Origin: Pelomonas parva
Lineage (GTDB): Bacteria; Pseudomonadota; Gammaproteobacteria; Burkholderiales; Burkholderiaceae_C
Length of the DNA: 64,000 bases
NCBI RefSeq assembly: GCF_043555835.1
Contig: NZ_JBIGHV010000002.1
Coordinates: 558,001-622,000 of the forward strand
Direction of reading: 5' to 3'
Part shown: positions 1 through 7,957 of the stretch, in pieces
Layout of the letters: each line of letters begins with the position of its first letter
How positions within the stretch are numbered: position 1 is the first letter of the stretch
The notes under the pieces: model-generated
What the model saw: the letters and a program-made list of their open reading frames with translations, nothing else
Told to the model about the DNA's origin: nothing
The model's database searches: none
Translations under genes and position numbers: made by a program

Positions 1-101
1 AGCACGCCGAAGATGGTCACGCTGGAGGTGGTCTGGGCGGCGGCCAGCGTCGATGCGCCGGCAAGCGCCACGAGGGCGAGCGTCTTCATTTGCGATGTCA
101 T
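1..101 (-). CDS. outer-membrane porin, N-terminus only (cut by window edge)
   Basis: The first 33 codons of a gene running off the left edge. They read as a signal peptide (MTSQMKTLALVALAGASTLAAAQ) followed by TTSSVTIFGVL, the usual start of a betaproteobacterial 16-strand general porin, where the mature chain opens with a 'SSVTLYGxLD'-like first strand. The ATG at 101 is preferred over the in-frame ATG at 89 because AGGAG lies 7 bases before it. The gene is divergent from the TctD-like regulator, which fits a porin for small carboxylates controlled by that system, as in opdH/tct loci of pseudomonads; this is inference. Confidence 0.75.
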   Translation of the reverse strand, partial: MTSQMKTLALVALAGASTLAAAQTTSSVTIFGV

Positions 102-228
102 CGCTTGTCTCCTGTATGTCTTATTGGGAGTTCCATCCTCGACAGCGAGGCTGTCATTCGGCTGTCCATCGCCTCGGGGTAAACCTCAGCCCCAGCCGCA
201 GGGGATCACAGTGCTAGCCTGCCGCCCC

Positions 229-909
229 ATGAAGCTGTTGGTGATCGAGGACAACGCCGCGATGCAGACCTCGTTGCAGAGGTCGTTCGAGCGGCGCGGC
301 TTTCGCGTCGTCATCTGCGACGACGGCGCTAAGGCCTTGAGCCGCTGGCGCGCCAGCGTGCCGGACGTCGTGCTGCTGGACCTGTCGCTGCCCGGCCAGG
401 ACGGGCTGGACGTGCTGGCCCAGGCGCGTGCCGAGGGGCTGACGACGCCGGTCATCATCATCACGGCCCGGGGCACGCTGGGCGACCGCATCCTGGGCCT
501 GAACACCGGTGGCGACGACTACCTGCCCAAGCCCTTCGACCTGGATGAACTGGAAGCCCGCATCCGTGCGCTGGTGCGCCGCCAAGGCCAGGCCAGCGAG
601 GCACGGCCGCCGGATGTGCCCAGCTTCTGCGGCCTGCGCGCCGACGTGGAGAGCGGCGCCGTCTACCACCAGGGCCAGCCACTGGACCTGCCGCCACGCG
701 AGGCCGCGCTGCTGCGCGCGCTGCTCGTGCGGCCGGGGCAGGCGATGGCCAAGGACAAGCTCTTCGACCTCGTGTTTGCCGACGCGGCCGATGCCCAGCC
801 CGATGCCATCGAGGTGGTCGCTTACCGGCTGCGCAAGCGGCTGCCGGCGGCCAGCGTGAAGCTGGTGACGCTGCGTGGTCTCGGCTATCTGCTGCAAGCC
901 GATGACTGA
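229..909 (+). CDS. tctD: OmpR-family response regulator, TctD-like
   Basis: A 226-residue response regulator. The N-terminal receiver domain (about 1-115) has the acidic pair E7/D8, phospho-acceptor D51 in LLDLSLP, T79 and K101 in LPKPF. The C-terminal winged-helix domain (about 130-222) ends in the usual RGLGYLL wing. It should bind DNA once phosphorylated by the kinase encoded 124 bp downstream. TctD/TctE pairs control uptake of citrate and other tricarboxylates, and the divergent porin supports this. Start choice is open: ATG 229 has no Shine-Dalgarno, whereas an in-frame GTG at 211 follows AGGGGA by about five bases and would add six residues. Confidence 0.85.
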   Translation: MKLLVIEDNAAMQTSLQRSFERRGFRVVICDDGAKALSRWRASVPDVVLLDLSLPGQDGLDVLAQARAEGLTTPVIIITARGTLGDRILGLNTGGDDYLPKPFDLDELEARIRALVRRQGQASEARPPDVPSFCGLRADVESGAVYHQGQPLDLPPREAALLRALLVRPGQAMAKDKLFDLVFADAADAQPDAIEVVAYRLRKRLPAASVKLVTLRGLGYLLQADD

Positions 910-931
910 GTTCAAAACCAAGCAAAGCCCC

Positions 932-1016
932 GTAGGGCGGGTCGCGACCCGCCGTTTGCCGGGGGCTGCACACATCTGCATCCGTCCACCTAGCGGCGGG
1001 TCGCGACCCGCCCTAC
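932..1016. repeat. paired palindromic repeat (REPIN-like)
   Basis: Two copies of a 22-bp unit, at 932-953 and 995-1016, lie in opposite orientation with a 41-bp spacer. Each unit contains the perfect 18-bp palindrome GGCGGGTCGCGACCCGCC and carries GTAG (or CTAC) on its outer edge. This is the architecture of a REPIN: two REP hairpins that can also pair with each other. It occupies the intergenic gap between tctD and tctE. A single palindrome with the same core recurs at 7805-7822. Confidence 0.8.
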
Positions 1017-1032
1017 AGGCTGCTGCACGCCG

Positions 1033-2469
1033 ATGATGCCTAGCCGTCTGGCCCGACGCCTCGCCGGCCTGTCCATGCGCGCCCGGCTGCTGTGGGGCAT
1101 CCTGCTGCCGGTGGGCCTGCTGGTGGCCGTCAATGCGGTGAGCCTGTACCGCGAGACGCTGCGCGCCGTCGACACCGCCTACGACCGCACGCTGCTGGCC
1201 TCGGCCAAGAGCATCGGCGAGCTGCTGGGTGTGGACGGCAGCGGTGACGAGGCCCGGCTGGTAGCGCCCGTGCCCTATGCAGCGCTGGAGGCCTTCGAGA
1301 CCGATGGCCGCAGCCGCCTGTATTTCAAGGTGCGCGGCTTCAAGGGCGAGATGGTGTCGGGCTACGACGACCTGCCCAGCTGGACCGGCCAGCTGCCCGT
1401 GCAGGGCGCCTACCCGGCGCTGGTGGACTTCTACGACGCCAGCTTTCGCGGCGAGCCGGTGCGCATGGCCGTGCTGCTGCAGCCGGTCTCGGGCCAGACC
1501 GGCATGGGCCTGGCCACCATCCAGGTGGCCGAGACGCTGGACCTGCGGCGCAGCCTGGCGCGCCAGGTATTGCTGCATACGCTGTGGCGCCAGGCGGCGC
1601 TGCTGGCGGTCATCGCCATCGTCGTGTGGGCCGTCGTGCAGCGCGCGACCCGCCCGGTGCGCGAGCTGAGCGCCGCGCTGCGCGAGCGTGACGCCGGCGA
1701 CTTCAGCCCGCTGCAGGCGCCTGACCTGCCCGTCGAGCTGACCCCGCTGATCGCCGCCACCAACGAGGCGCTTGCCCGCCAGGCGCGGCTGCTGGAGCAT
1801 CAGAAGCGCTTCGTGCGCGATGCCTCGCACCAGCTGCGCACACCGCTGGCCGTGCTGAAGGTGCAGGTGCAGTCGGCCCGCCAGGGCGACGTGGAGCCCC
1901 TGCAGGCGCTGGCCGAGATCGCCACGACGGTGAACCGCGCCACCCAACTGGCCAACCAGATGCTGGCGCTGGCGCGCGCCGAGCAGATGCGCCAGCCCGG
2001 CGAGGCCATGCCCACGCAGGACTGGGCCGAGATCACCCGCGCCGTGGCGCTGGACCTGGCGCCGCTGATCGCCAAGCAGGGCCTGGACTTCGACATCCGC
2101 ACCGAGCCCGCGCCCATCGCCAGCCACGAATGGGCGCTGCGCGAGCTGACGCGCAACCTGCTGCACAACGCCATCCAGCACACGCCGGCCGGCGGGCGGC
2201 TGGCCATCGACTTGTCGGTTGACGCCGGCATGGCGCGGCTGCTGATCGCGGACGGCGGCACCGGGCTGACGGCCGAGCAGCAGGCCCGGCTGTTCCTGCC
2301 CTTTGCGGCCGGCGACACCGGCAAGGGCTCGGGCCTGGGCCTGGCGATCTGCCAGGCGCTGGTGCATTCGCTGGGCGGGCAGATCGAGTTGGTGAACCGC
2401 AGCAAGGGTGAACGTGTCACGGGCCTGGATGCGCGCGTGCAGTTGCCGCTGGCGCAGCGTCGCAGCTGA
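1033..2469 (+). CDS. tctE: sensor histidine kinase, TctE-like
   Basis: A 478-residue membrane kinase. TM1 is about residues 17-37, followed by a periplasmic sensor of about 145 residues, TM2 about 187-205 and a HAMP segment. The dimerisation/phosphoacceptor helix carries H266 in DASHQLRTP. The ATP-binding domain has an N box near residue 375 (NLLHNAIQHTP), a G1 motif written DGGTGL instead of the usual DxGxG, and a G2 motif GSGLGLAI. It should phosphorylate the TctD-like regulator immediately upstream. The first two codons are both ATG, and either could start the protein. The C-terminal sequence reappears as a remnant at 7.84 kb. Confidence 0.85.
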   Translation: MMPSRLARRLAGLSMRARLLWGILLPVGLLVAVNAVSLYRETLRAVDTAYDRTLLASAKSIGELLGVDGSGDEARLVAPVPYAALEAFETDGRSRLYFKVRGFKGEMVSGYDDLPSWTGQLPVQGAYPALVDFYDASFRGEPVRMAVLLQPVSGQTGMGLATIQVAETLDLRRSLARQVLLHTLWRQAALLAVIAIVVWAVVQRATRPVRELSAALRERDAGDFSPLQAPDLPVELTPLIAATNEALARQARLLEHQKRFVRDASHQLRTPLAVLKVQVQSARQGDVEPLQALAEIATTVNRATQLANQMLALARAEQMRQPGEAMPTQDWAEITRAVALDLAPLIAKQGLDFDIRTEPAPIASHEWALRELTRNLLHNAIQHTPAGGRLAIDLSVDAGMARLLIADGGTGLTAEQQARLFLPFAAGDTGKGSGLGLAICQALVHSLGGQIELVNRSKGERVTGLDARVQLPLAQRRS

Positions 2470-2586
2470 GGGCTTGCGGGCCGAGAGGTTTTGTTCGTTC
2501 ACCGTAGCGGCGGCCGGCCGTGGACTTGAGGTGCAAGTTGGGGATTTGTTCTTTAGACCTGACCTCGTTCTGTGCAGGCCCTCTTG

Positions 2587-3486
2587 CTACCGCGAAGCCT
2601 CGTATCGCAGCGCCTGCAGCACCAGCGTGAAGGCCGGTGACGGCTGCCGGCGGCTGGGGTAGTAGAGGTGGTAGCCGGCGAAGGGCGGGCACCAGTCTTC
2701 CAGCACGCGCACCAGGCTGCCGTCGGCCAGGTAGGGCTCCAGCTCGTCTTCGGGCAGCAGGCTGATGCCCAGGCCGGCGATGGCAGCGTCGGCCTGCGGC
2801 GGTGCCGTGTTGAAGATCAGGGGGCCATCGACACGCACATTGACGTGCTTGCCGCGACGGCTGAAGTCCCAGACATAGAGGCCGCCGGAGGTCGGCATGC
2901 GCTGGTTGATGCAGCGATGCGACATCAGGTCCTGGGGCGTCTTCGGCTTGGGATGCTGCGCGAAGTAACCGGGTGATGCCACCACGGCCATGCGCAGCTC
3001 GGGGCCAATCGGCACGGCGATCATGTCCTTGTCGATGGTGTTGCCCAGGCGCACACCCGCGTCGAACCGGTCGGCCACGATGTCGCGGAAGCCATAGCTC
3101 ATGTCGAACTCGAGCGTGATGTCGGGGTACTCGTGCAGCAGCGGCCCGAGCTTGGGCATCAGCACGTTGCGCAGCACGTGGTCGCCGCAGGTGATGCGCA
3201 CGGTGCCGGCCGGCTTGTCGCGCAGCGCGGTCAGCGCATCGAGTTCGGCTTCGATCTCGTCGAAACGGTGGCCGATGGCCTGCGCCAGCCGCTCGCCCGC
3301 CGGCGTGGGCGCGACGCTGCGCGTCGTGCGCGTGAGCAGGCGCATCTGCAACCGCTCCTCCAGCCCACGTATCGCCTGGCTGAGCGCCGGCTGGGTCACG
3401 CCCAGCGTCGCGGCGGCGCGTGTGAAGCTGCCTTCGCGCGCCACGGTCACGAAGGCGAGCAGGTCGTTGAGGTTGCGTCTTGCCAT
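2587..3486 (-). CDS. LysR-family transcriptional regulator
   Basis: A 299-residue LysR regulator. The N-terminal winged HTH (about 3-62) shows the typical GSFTRAAATLGVTQPALS segment and the following LEERLQMRLL. The effector-binding domain covers about 90-295. It belongs to the large CrgA/PA-type group often found divergent from oxidoreductase or hydrolase operons. It is divergent from the secreted hydrolase gene at 3636, with a palindromic T-N11-A box in the shared 149-bp gap, so it probably controls that operon. The effector is unknown. Confidence 0.9.
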   Translation of the reverse strand: MARRNLNDLLAFVTVAREGSFTRAAATLGVTQPALSQAIRGLEERLQMRLLTRTTRSVAPTPAGERLAQAIGHRFDEIEAELDALTALRDKPAGTVRITCGDHVLRNVLMPKLGPLLHEYPDITLEFDMSYGFRDIVADRFDAGVRLGNTIDKDMIAVPIGPELRMAVVASPGYFAQHPKPKTPQDLMSHRCINQRMPTSGGLYVWDFSRRGKHVNVRVDGPLIFNTAPPQADAAIAGLGISLLPEDELEPYLADGSLVRVLEDWCPPFAGYHLYYPSRRQPSPAFTLVLQALRYEASR

Positions 3487-3516
3487 GTGCGGTACCGCTT
3501 GGATTGATTAGCCAGC

Positions 3517-3533
3517 CTTATAAGCTGCATAAG
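3517..3533. promoter_or_regulatory. candidate LysR box
   Basis: CTTATAAGCTGCATAAG is an inverted repeat (CTTAT-N7-ATAAG) containing the T-N11-A pattern of LysR regulators. It lies 31 bp before the lysR start and about 100 bp before the divergent hydrolase start, where an autoregulatory site is expected. Confidence 0.5.
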
Positions 3534-3635
3534 CGTCCATCACCTAGTCATGGGCTTCGTGCGTCGTCAAACTTCCTGTCATCCCAGAACACGCATGGGC
3601 CGGGTGTACGTCCGGTCCGGCCAAGGAACATCGAC

Positions 3636-4799
3636 ATGACGAAGCAGACTTCATCGAACTCCCACCCGCTCGACGACCAGCAGGACGCGCCCCAGCGTCG
3701 CAGTTTCCTCGCCGGGGCCGGCGTCGGCCTGGTCGCCATCGGCGGCCTGGTGGCGGGCGCGTCCTCAGCGGCCCAGGATCAACCAGCCTCGCCCGCTGCC
3801 GCACCACGTCGCGGGGATCGCCAGCCCGGGGATGCCGACAACTTCTATCAAAGCGCAGCGGTCACGACGCGCAAGGTGCGCTTTCGCAACCAGTACGGCA
3901 TGGACGTCGCAGGCAATTTGTTCACCCCCAAGCGGCCGGGCAGCGCCGGACCCCAGGCGGCCATCGTCGTCGGGCACCCGATGGGCGCCGTCAAGGAGCA
4001 GAGCGCCAACCTCTACGCCACGAAGTTGGCCGAGCAGGGCTTCGTGACGCTGTCCATCGACCTGCCGTTCTGGGGCGAGAGCGAAGGCCGCCCGCGCAAC
4101 GCGGTGTCGCCCGACCTCTATGCCGAAGCCTTCAGCGCTGCGGTCGACTACCTGGGCACGCAGCCTGCCGTGGACCGCGAACGCATCGGCGTCCTCGGAG
4201 TCTGCGGCAGCGGCAGCTTCGTCATCAGCGCGGCCAAGATCGACCCGCGCATGAAGGCCATCGCCACGGTCAGCATGTACGACATGGGTGCCGCCAACCG
4301 GCAGGCGCTGAACCAGTCGCAGACGGTTGCGCAACGCAAGGCCGTCATCGCCCAGGCCGCGCGGCAGCGCGATGTCGAGTTCACTGGCGGTGAAACGCAG
4401 TACACCAGCGGCACGGTGCACCAGATCACGCCGGCCTCCCACCCGATCGAGCGCGAGTTCTTCGACTTCTACCGCACGCCCCGCGGCGAGTACACGCCGC
4501 CCGGCCAGTCGCCGCTGCTGACCACTCACCCCACGCTCAGCAGCAACGTCAAGTTCATGAACTTCTATCCATTCAACGACATCGAGACGATCGCGCCGCG
4601 CCCGATGCTGTTCATCACCGGAACCGAGGCTCACTCGCGGGAGTTCAGCGAGGCCGCGTTCCAGCGCGCGGCGGAGCCGAAGGAACTGCACTGGGTGCCC
4701 GGTGCCGGCCACGTCGACCTGTACGACCGCGTGAACCTAATTCCCTGGGCCAAGCTGACAGCCTTCTTTGGCCACCATCTGGCGCGGCCCGCAGCTTGA
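3636..4799 (+). CDS. secreted alpha/beta hydrolase with Tat signal
   Basis: A 387-residue hydrolase. The N-terminus carries a twin-arginine signal (QRRSFLAGAGVG, then a hydrophobic stretch ending near AGASSAAQ), so the product is probably exported folded. The core is an alpha/beta hydrolase related to dienelactone hydrolase/X-Pro peptidase-like esterases: the nucleophile elbow reads GVCGSGSF (C190 or S192 as candidate nucleophile) and the catalytic histidine is H359 in GAGHVD. ATG 3636 is chosen because AAGGA lies 8 bases upstream; the open frame extends further 5' without a start signal. It is first gene of a tight four-gene operon and divergent from lysR. Substrate unknown. Confidence 0.8.
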   Translation: MTKQTSSNSHPLDDQQDAPQRRSFLAGAGVGLVAIGGLVAGASSAAQDQPASPAAAPRRGDRQPGDADNFYQSAAVTTRKVRFRNQYGMDVAGNLFTPKRPGSAGPQAAIVVGHPMGAVKEQSANLYATKLAEQGFVTLSIDLPFWGESEGRPRNAVSPDLYAEAFSAAVDYLGTQPAVDRERIGVLGVCGSGSFVISAAKIDPRMKAIATVSMYDMGAANRQALNQSQTVAQRKAVIAQAARQRDVEFTGGETQYTSGTVHQITPASHPIEREFFDFYRTPRGEYTPPGQSPLLTTHPTLSSNVKFMNFYPFNDIETIAPRPMLFITGTEAHSREFSEAAFQRAAEPKELHWVPGAGHVDLYDRVNLIPWAKLTAFFGHHLARPAA

Positions 4800-4809
4800 A
4801 GGAAAGGCA

Positions 4810-5403
4810 ATGAGCACCCGCGACATCTTCCAGCGCGAGCTGGCTGGCGACACCATTTCCCTCAGCGACCCGGAGTACCCGAAGATCGCCGCGCTGATCA
4901 CCGAGGCGCAACGTGTCGTCGCCCAGATGAACACCGGCTATCACGACGCCGCCGAAGTGCGCGCCCTGTTCAGCCACCTGACCGGCACACAGGTCGACGA
5001 ATCGTTCGCGCTCCTGCCCCCGTTCTACAGCGACTTCGGCAGGAACATCCGCGTCGGAAAGAACGTGTTCATCAACCACGCCTGCGAGTTCATGGACCGC
5101 GGCGGCATCACCATAGGCGACGACGTGCTCATCGGCCCCAAGGTGAACCTGGTCACCATCAACCACCCGCTTGATCCGGCAACCCGCCGTTCCACGCATT
5201 GCGCGCCCATCATCATCGAGAAGGGTGCGTGGCTGGCCGCCGGTGTCTCCGTGATGCCCGGCGTGACCATCGGCGAGAACGCCGTGGTGGCTGCCAATGC
5301 GGTCGTGACGCGGGATGTGCCGGCGAACACGGTGGTGGGCGGCATTCCCGCGCGTTTCATCAAGCACATTGACGGCGCGCGCGGGCAGCGCGACGCCGGC
5401 TGA
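4810..5403 (+). CDS. maltose/galactoside O-acetyltransferase family protein
   Basis: A 197-residue acyl-CoA-dependent O-acetyltransferase of the left-handed beta-helix (hexapeptide repeat) family. Residues 1-55 match the mac-type helical N-terminal domain, and the rest shows [IV]-G-x4 repeats such as ITIGDDVLIGP and VTIGENAVVAA. The catalytic histidine lies in TINHPLD. The family (Maa, LacA, NodL) acetylates sugar hydroxyls. It starts 10 bp after the hydrolase stop with AAGGAAAGG just before the ATG, so the two are co-transcribed. With a GH43 enzyme two genes on, carbohydrate processing is a reasonable inference. Confidence 0.85.
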   Translation: MSTRDIFQRELAGDTISLSDPEYPKIAALITEAQRVVAQMNTGYHDAAEVRALFSHLTGTQVDESFALLPPFYSDFGRNIRVGKNVFINHACEFMDRGGITIGDDVLIGPKVNLVTINHPLDPATRRSTHCAPIIIEKGAWLAAGVSVMPGVTIGENAVVAANAVVTRDVPANTVVGGIPARFIKHIDGARGQRDAG

Positions 5404-5404
5404 C

Positions 5405-5878
5405 ATGGCGCTGATGAAATCCTCCCGGGCAGCAGCCGGCCTGCTGGCATTGATGCTCGCGTTTTCCGCTGCTGCTGCGGACAGACCGTTGGAAGAAGGA
5501 CGCAGCGGCAAGCCAGCCGCATCGAAGGAGACAACCATGTGGATGACCGTGGACACCCGGCGTTTTGCCGTGACGCTGGAGGACAACGCCACCACGCGCG
5601 CCTTCGTCGCGTTGCTGCCGGCCACCTTCGACATGGTGGAGCTGAACGGCAACGAGAAATACGCCAAGCTCCCGCGCAGCCTGCCCACGGCCGCCGCGCC
5701 GCTGAGAAACATCCGCGCCGGTGACGTGCTGCTCTATGGCGACGACACGCTGGTGGTGTTCTACGAGGCGCTACGCTCGGACTACAGCTACACGCGGATC
5801 GGCCGCATCGAGACGCCCACCGGCCTGGGTGCGGCCTTGGGCCGCGGCAACCCGCGCGTCAGCTTTGCTGTGCCGTGA
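5405..5878 (+). CDS. secreted cyclophilin-like fold protein
   Basis: A 157-residue protein with a signal peptide (cleavage near AFSAAAA). The mature part matches the bacterial cyclophilin-like domain (MTVDTRRFAVTLEDNATTRAF..LLPATFDMVELNGNEKY), usually found as stand-alone ~110-residue proteins next to hydrolases, flavodoxins or acetyltransferases. No catalytic prolyl isomerase residues can be assigned. The ATG is one base after the preceding stop, indicating translational coupling. Its role in the operon is unknown. Confidence 0.75.
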   Translation: MALMKSSRAAAGLLALMLAFSAAAADRPLEEGRSGKPAASKETTMWMTVDTRRFAVTLEDNATTRAFVALLPATFDMVELNGNEKYAKLPRSLPTAAAPLRNIRAGDVLLYGDDTLVVFYEALRSDYSYTRIGRIETPTGLGAALGRGNPRVSFAVP

Positions 5879-6945
5879 AGAATCGCCTCGTCCACCACGC
5901 GCCGTCTCAGAGTCAGTCCATGCCCTTGATCAATCAACAAACGCAGTTGGCCGGGCCTTCCGCTGGACTCGTCGCTGCGGGCACGGCACTCGCAGCCAAT
6001 CCGGTGCTGCCGGGCTGGTACGCCGATCCGGACATTCGCATCTTCGGCGACCGGTACTGGATCTATCCGACCTATTCGGCCGACGGGCCGGTCCCTGCGG
6101 AGCCCAGCCGTTTCACGGCATGGCAGGCCCAGCAGCGGGCATCGCCCACGATCTGGAGCCCATTCCTCAAGCAGACGTTTCTCGACGCCTTTTCCTCGCC
6201 CGATCTCGTCACCTGGACCCGTCATCCGCGCGTGCTCGACATCGAGAACGTCAGCTGGGCGGCCTATGCGATGTGGGCGCCTTGCACGATCGAACAGGAC
6301 GGGCGCTATTTCCTGTTTTTCGGCGCCAACGACATCAAGAGCGATCAGCAGATCGGTGGCATCGGCGTGGCGGTCAGCGACCGACCGGACGGCCCGTTCC
6401 GGGACGCCATTGGCAAGCCGCTGATCGGCAGCATCGTTCACGGCGCGCAACCGATCGACCAGATGGTGTTCCGCGATGACGACGGGACCTGCTATCTGTA
6501 CTACGGTGGCTGGAAGCACTGCAACGTCGTCCGCCTGTCCCCCGAGCTCACCAGCCTGACCCCGTTCGAGGACGGCCAGACCTACAAGTCCATCACGCCG
6601 TCACCCGACTATGTCGAGGCGCCGTTCATGCTGAAGCGGCGCGGCGTCTACTACCTGATGTGGTCGGAGGGCGAGTGGACCGGGCCCCTGTACAGCGTGG
6701 CCTATGCCACGGGGCCCAGTCCCCTCGGGCCGTTCACGCCACGGGGCAAGATCCTCCAGCAGGACCCTCGCGTGGCCCGGGGCGCCGGGCACCACTCGGT
6801 GATCTGCATCCCTGGCACCGACGACTGGTACATCGTCTATCACCGGCGCCCCCTGGATGAGACCGACGGCAATCACCGCCAGGTAGCGATCGATCGCCTG
6901 CACTTTGGGGACGACGGCAGCATCGAGCCGGTCGTGATGACCTAG
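5875..6945 (+). CDS. glycoside hydrolase family 43 protein
   Basis: A 356-residue five-bladed propeller hydrolase of GH43 type (arabinosidase/xylosidase group). The three acidic residues are visible: base D51 in YADPD, pKa-modulating D195 in PIDQMVF, and acid E248 in DYVEAPFML. The GTG at 5875 overlaps the upstream stop (GTGA), supporting coupled translation; an ATG at 5920 is an alternative. The N-terminal 45 residues, including LVAAGTALAANPVLPGW, may be a poor export signal or a degenerate lead-in. Last gene of the lysR-linked operon; probable substrate is an arabinose- or xylose-containing glycan. Confidence 0.8.
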   Translation: MKNRLVHHAPSQSQSMPLINQQTQLAGPSAGLVAAGTALAANPVLPGWYADPDIRIFGDRYWIYPTYSADGPVPAEPSRFTAWQAQQRASPTIWSPFLKQTFLDAFSSPDLVTWTRHPRVLDIENVSWAAYAMWAPCTIEQDGRYFLFFGANDIKSDQQIGGIGVAVSDRPDGPFRDAIGKPLIGSIVHGAQPIDQMVFRDDDGTCYLYYGGWKHCNVVRLSPELTSLTPFEDGQTYKSITPSPDYVEAPFMLKRRGVYYLMWSEGEWTGPLYSVAYATGPSPLGPFTPRGKILQQDPRVARGAGHHSVICIPGTDDWYIVYHRRPLDETDGNHRQVAIDRLHFGDDGSIEPVVMT

Positions 6946-7110
6946 GCAGGCCTGCAACCGCGAAGTGGCGACGGCGCTGCTTGCGCACGGGATCGGCCAG
7001 GTCCTCAACCCATACCCGTAGTTGGAACCCCTGACGATCCAGCCAGGCCGCAGGCTTGCGGCGCCCTTCCTCAACACAGAGAGCCAGCGCCCGCCCATTG
7101 CGTTGCTGAC
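6946..7110. other. intergenic, no gene seen
   Basis: Gap between the GH43 gene and the vapB promoter. No convincing gene or strong terminator was found. A minus-strand frame reads WLDRQGFQLRVWVEDLADPV, which could be decayed coding sequence, but it was not recognised. Confidence 0.4.
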
Positions 7111-7153
7111 TTGCAATGACCTCTCGATTTCCTTACGATTTCGTTGATCGAAA
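7111..7153 (+). promoter_or_regulatory. vapBC promoter and candidate operator
   Basis: A -35-like TTGCAA (7111-7116) and -10-like TACGAT (7134-7139) are separated by 17 bp. The inverted repeat TTTCGTTGATCGAAA (7139-7153) overlaps the transcription start region and runs into the ribosome-binding site, as expected for autorepression by an AbrB-type antitoxin. Confidence 0.5.
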
Positions 7154-7162
7154 GGAATTCTC

Positions 7163-7387
7163 ATGTCGGAAGCCACCCTCACCGCCAAAGGCCAGACCAC
7201 CATCCCCAAGGAAATCCGCGAGCGGCTGGGCCTGGAAGCCGGTGACAAGCTGACCTTCACCACCCTCAGTGACGGCACCGTCGTCATGCGTGCCAAGACC
7301 CGCCGCCTGCTCGACCTCGCCGGCAGCCTGACCCGCCCTGGCCAGCCTTCGGTCAGCGTGGAAGAGATGAAGCCCTTCCGCAGCTGA
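7163..7387 (+). CDS. vapB: AbrB/SpoVT-type antitoxin
   Basis: A 74-residue swapped-hairpin AbrB-type DNA-binding protein. The signature ATLTAKGQTTIPKEIRERLG is followed by GDKLTF. The C-terminal tail (LAGSLTRPGQPSVSVEEMKPF) is the flexible region that normally threads into the cognate PIN toxin. AAAGGA lies 7 bases before the ATG. It is followed after four bases by the PIN-domain toxin gene, so this is the antitoxin of a type II module that also represses its own promoter. Confidence 0.9.
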   Translation: MSEATLTAKGQTTIPKEIRERLGLEAGDKLTFTTLSDGTVVMRAKTRRLLDLAGSLTRPGQPSVSVEEMKPFRS

Positions 7388-7391
7388 AAGG

Positions 7392-7799
7392 GTGAGCACC
7401 GCCATCGACACCAACGTCCTTGTGCGCCTGCTGGTGCGCGATGACGAGTCGCAGTTCCAGGCGGCAACGCGTCTGGTCGAGCGGGCAGAAGCCGCAGGCG
7501 AGCCCTTGTTGATCGTTCTCACCACGCTGCTGGAAACCGAGTGGGTGCTGCGCAGCCGCTACCGCCTCGACAAGCCGGCCATCGCCGCCACGTTCGCACG
7601 ATTGCTGGAGACGGATGGCGTCGCGCTTGAGCATGAGCCGACGGCCGAGGAAGCGCTCTACATCTGGAACCAGCACCCTAGCGCCGACTTCGCGGACTGC
7701 CTGCACAACGCCCGCGCGGCGCAACTGGGGCGGACGCGCTTCGTCACCTTCGACGCCGCTGCCGCCAAGCTACCGCGTGGCGAACTGCTCGGCCTATGA
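7392..7799 (+). CDS. vapC: PIN-domain toxin (VapC-like)
   Basis: A 135-residue PIN-domain ribonuclease. The acidic metal-binding residues are visible in AIDTNVLVRLL (D6), the LETEWVL helix, and SADFADCLHNA, with a late FDAAAAKL segment. VapC toxins cleave tRNA or rRNA in a Mg-dependent way when freed from VapB. It starts with GTG four bases after the antitoxin stop, with AAAGG directly adjacent, so translation is probably coupled. A palindromic repeat follows six bases after the stop and could act as a terminator. Confidence 0.88.
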   Translation: MSTAIDTNVLVRLLVRDDESQFQAATRLVERAEAAGEPLLIVLTTLLETEWVLRSRYRLDKPAIAATFARLLETDGVALEHEPTAEEALYIWNQHPSADFADCLHNARAAQLGRTRFVTFDAAAAKLPRGELLGL

Positions 7800-7804
7800 A
7801 GCCG

Positions 7805-7822
7805 GGCGGGTCGCGACCCGCC
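7805..7822. repeat. single REP-like palindrome
   Basis: A perfect copy of GGCGGGTCGCGACCCGCC, the same 18-bp palindrome found twice in the element at 932-1016. It sits between convergent vapC and the MFS gene and may terminate both. Confidence 0.7.
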
Positions 7823-7840
7823 CTGGGCGCCACGGGGTAT

Positions 7841-7957
7841 GGCCAGCTCGGGCAGATCGCGTTGCGAGACCGCGGCGAGGGCGGGCGGGTCACGGGCCTG
7901 GATGCCTGCGTGCGCCTGCCGGCAGGCGCACGACCAGCAGCGCCGCCAGCGCGCTGA
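7841..7957 (+). pseudogene. remnant of a tctE-like kinase C-terminus
   Basis: In this frame the plus strand reads GQLGQIALRDRGEGGRVTG, then LDACVRLPAGAR, and reaches a stop at 7955-7957. It aligns with the last 30 residues of the TctE-like kinase in this window (GGQIELVNRSKGERVTGLDA, then RVQLP). No start or upstream kinase sequence is present; the fragment begins just after the REP palindrome. Its 3' half overlaps the C-terminal codons of the MFS gene on the other strand. It is probably the stub of a kinase gene displaced when neighbouring DNA was rearranged. Confidence 0.65.

Noticed and set aside
214..2502. 762-residue minus-strand frame across tctD and tctE
   Set aside because: It is antisense to two genes with complete domain signatures, and its Gln/His/Arg-rich translation is typical of a GC-rich shadow frame.
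6946..7110. Possible decayed coding sequence before vapB
   Set aside because: Only a short hydrophilic stretch is readable; no family recognised and no supporting start or stop.
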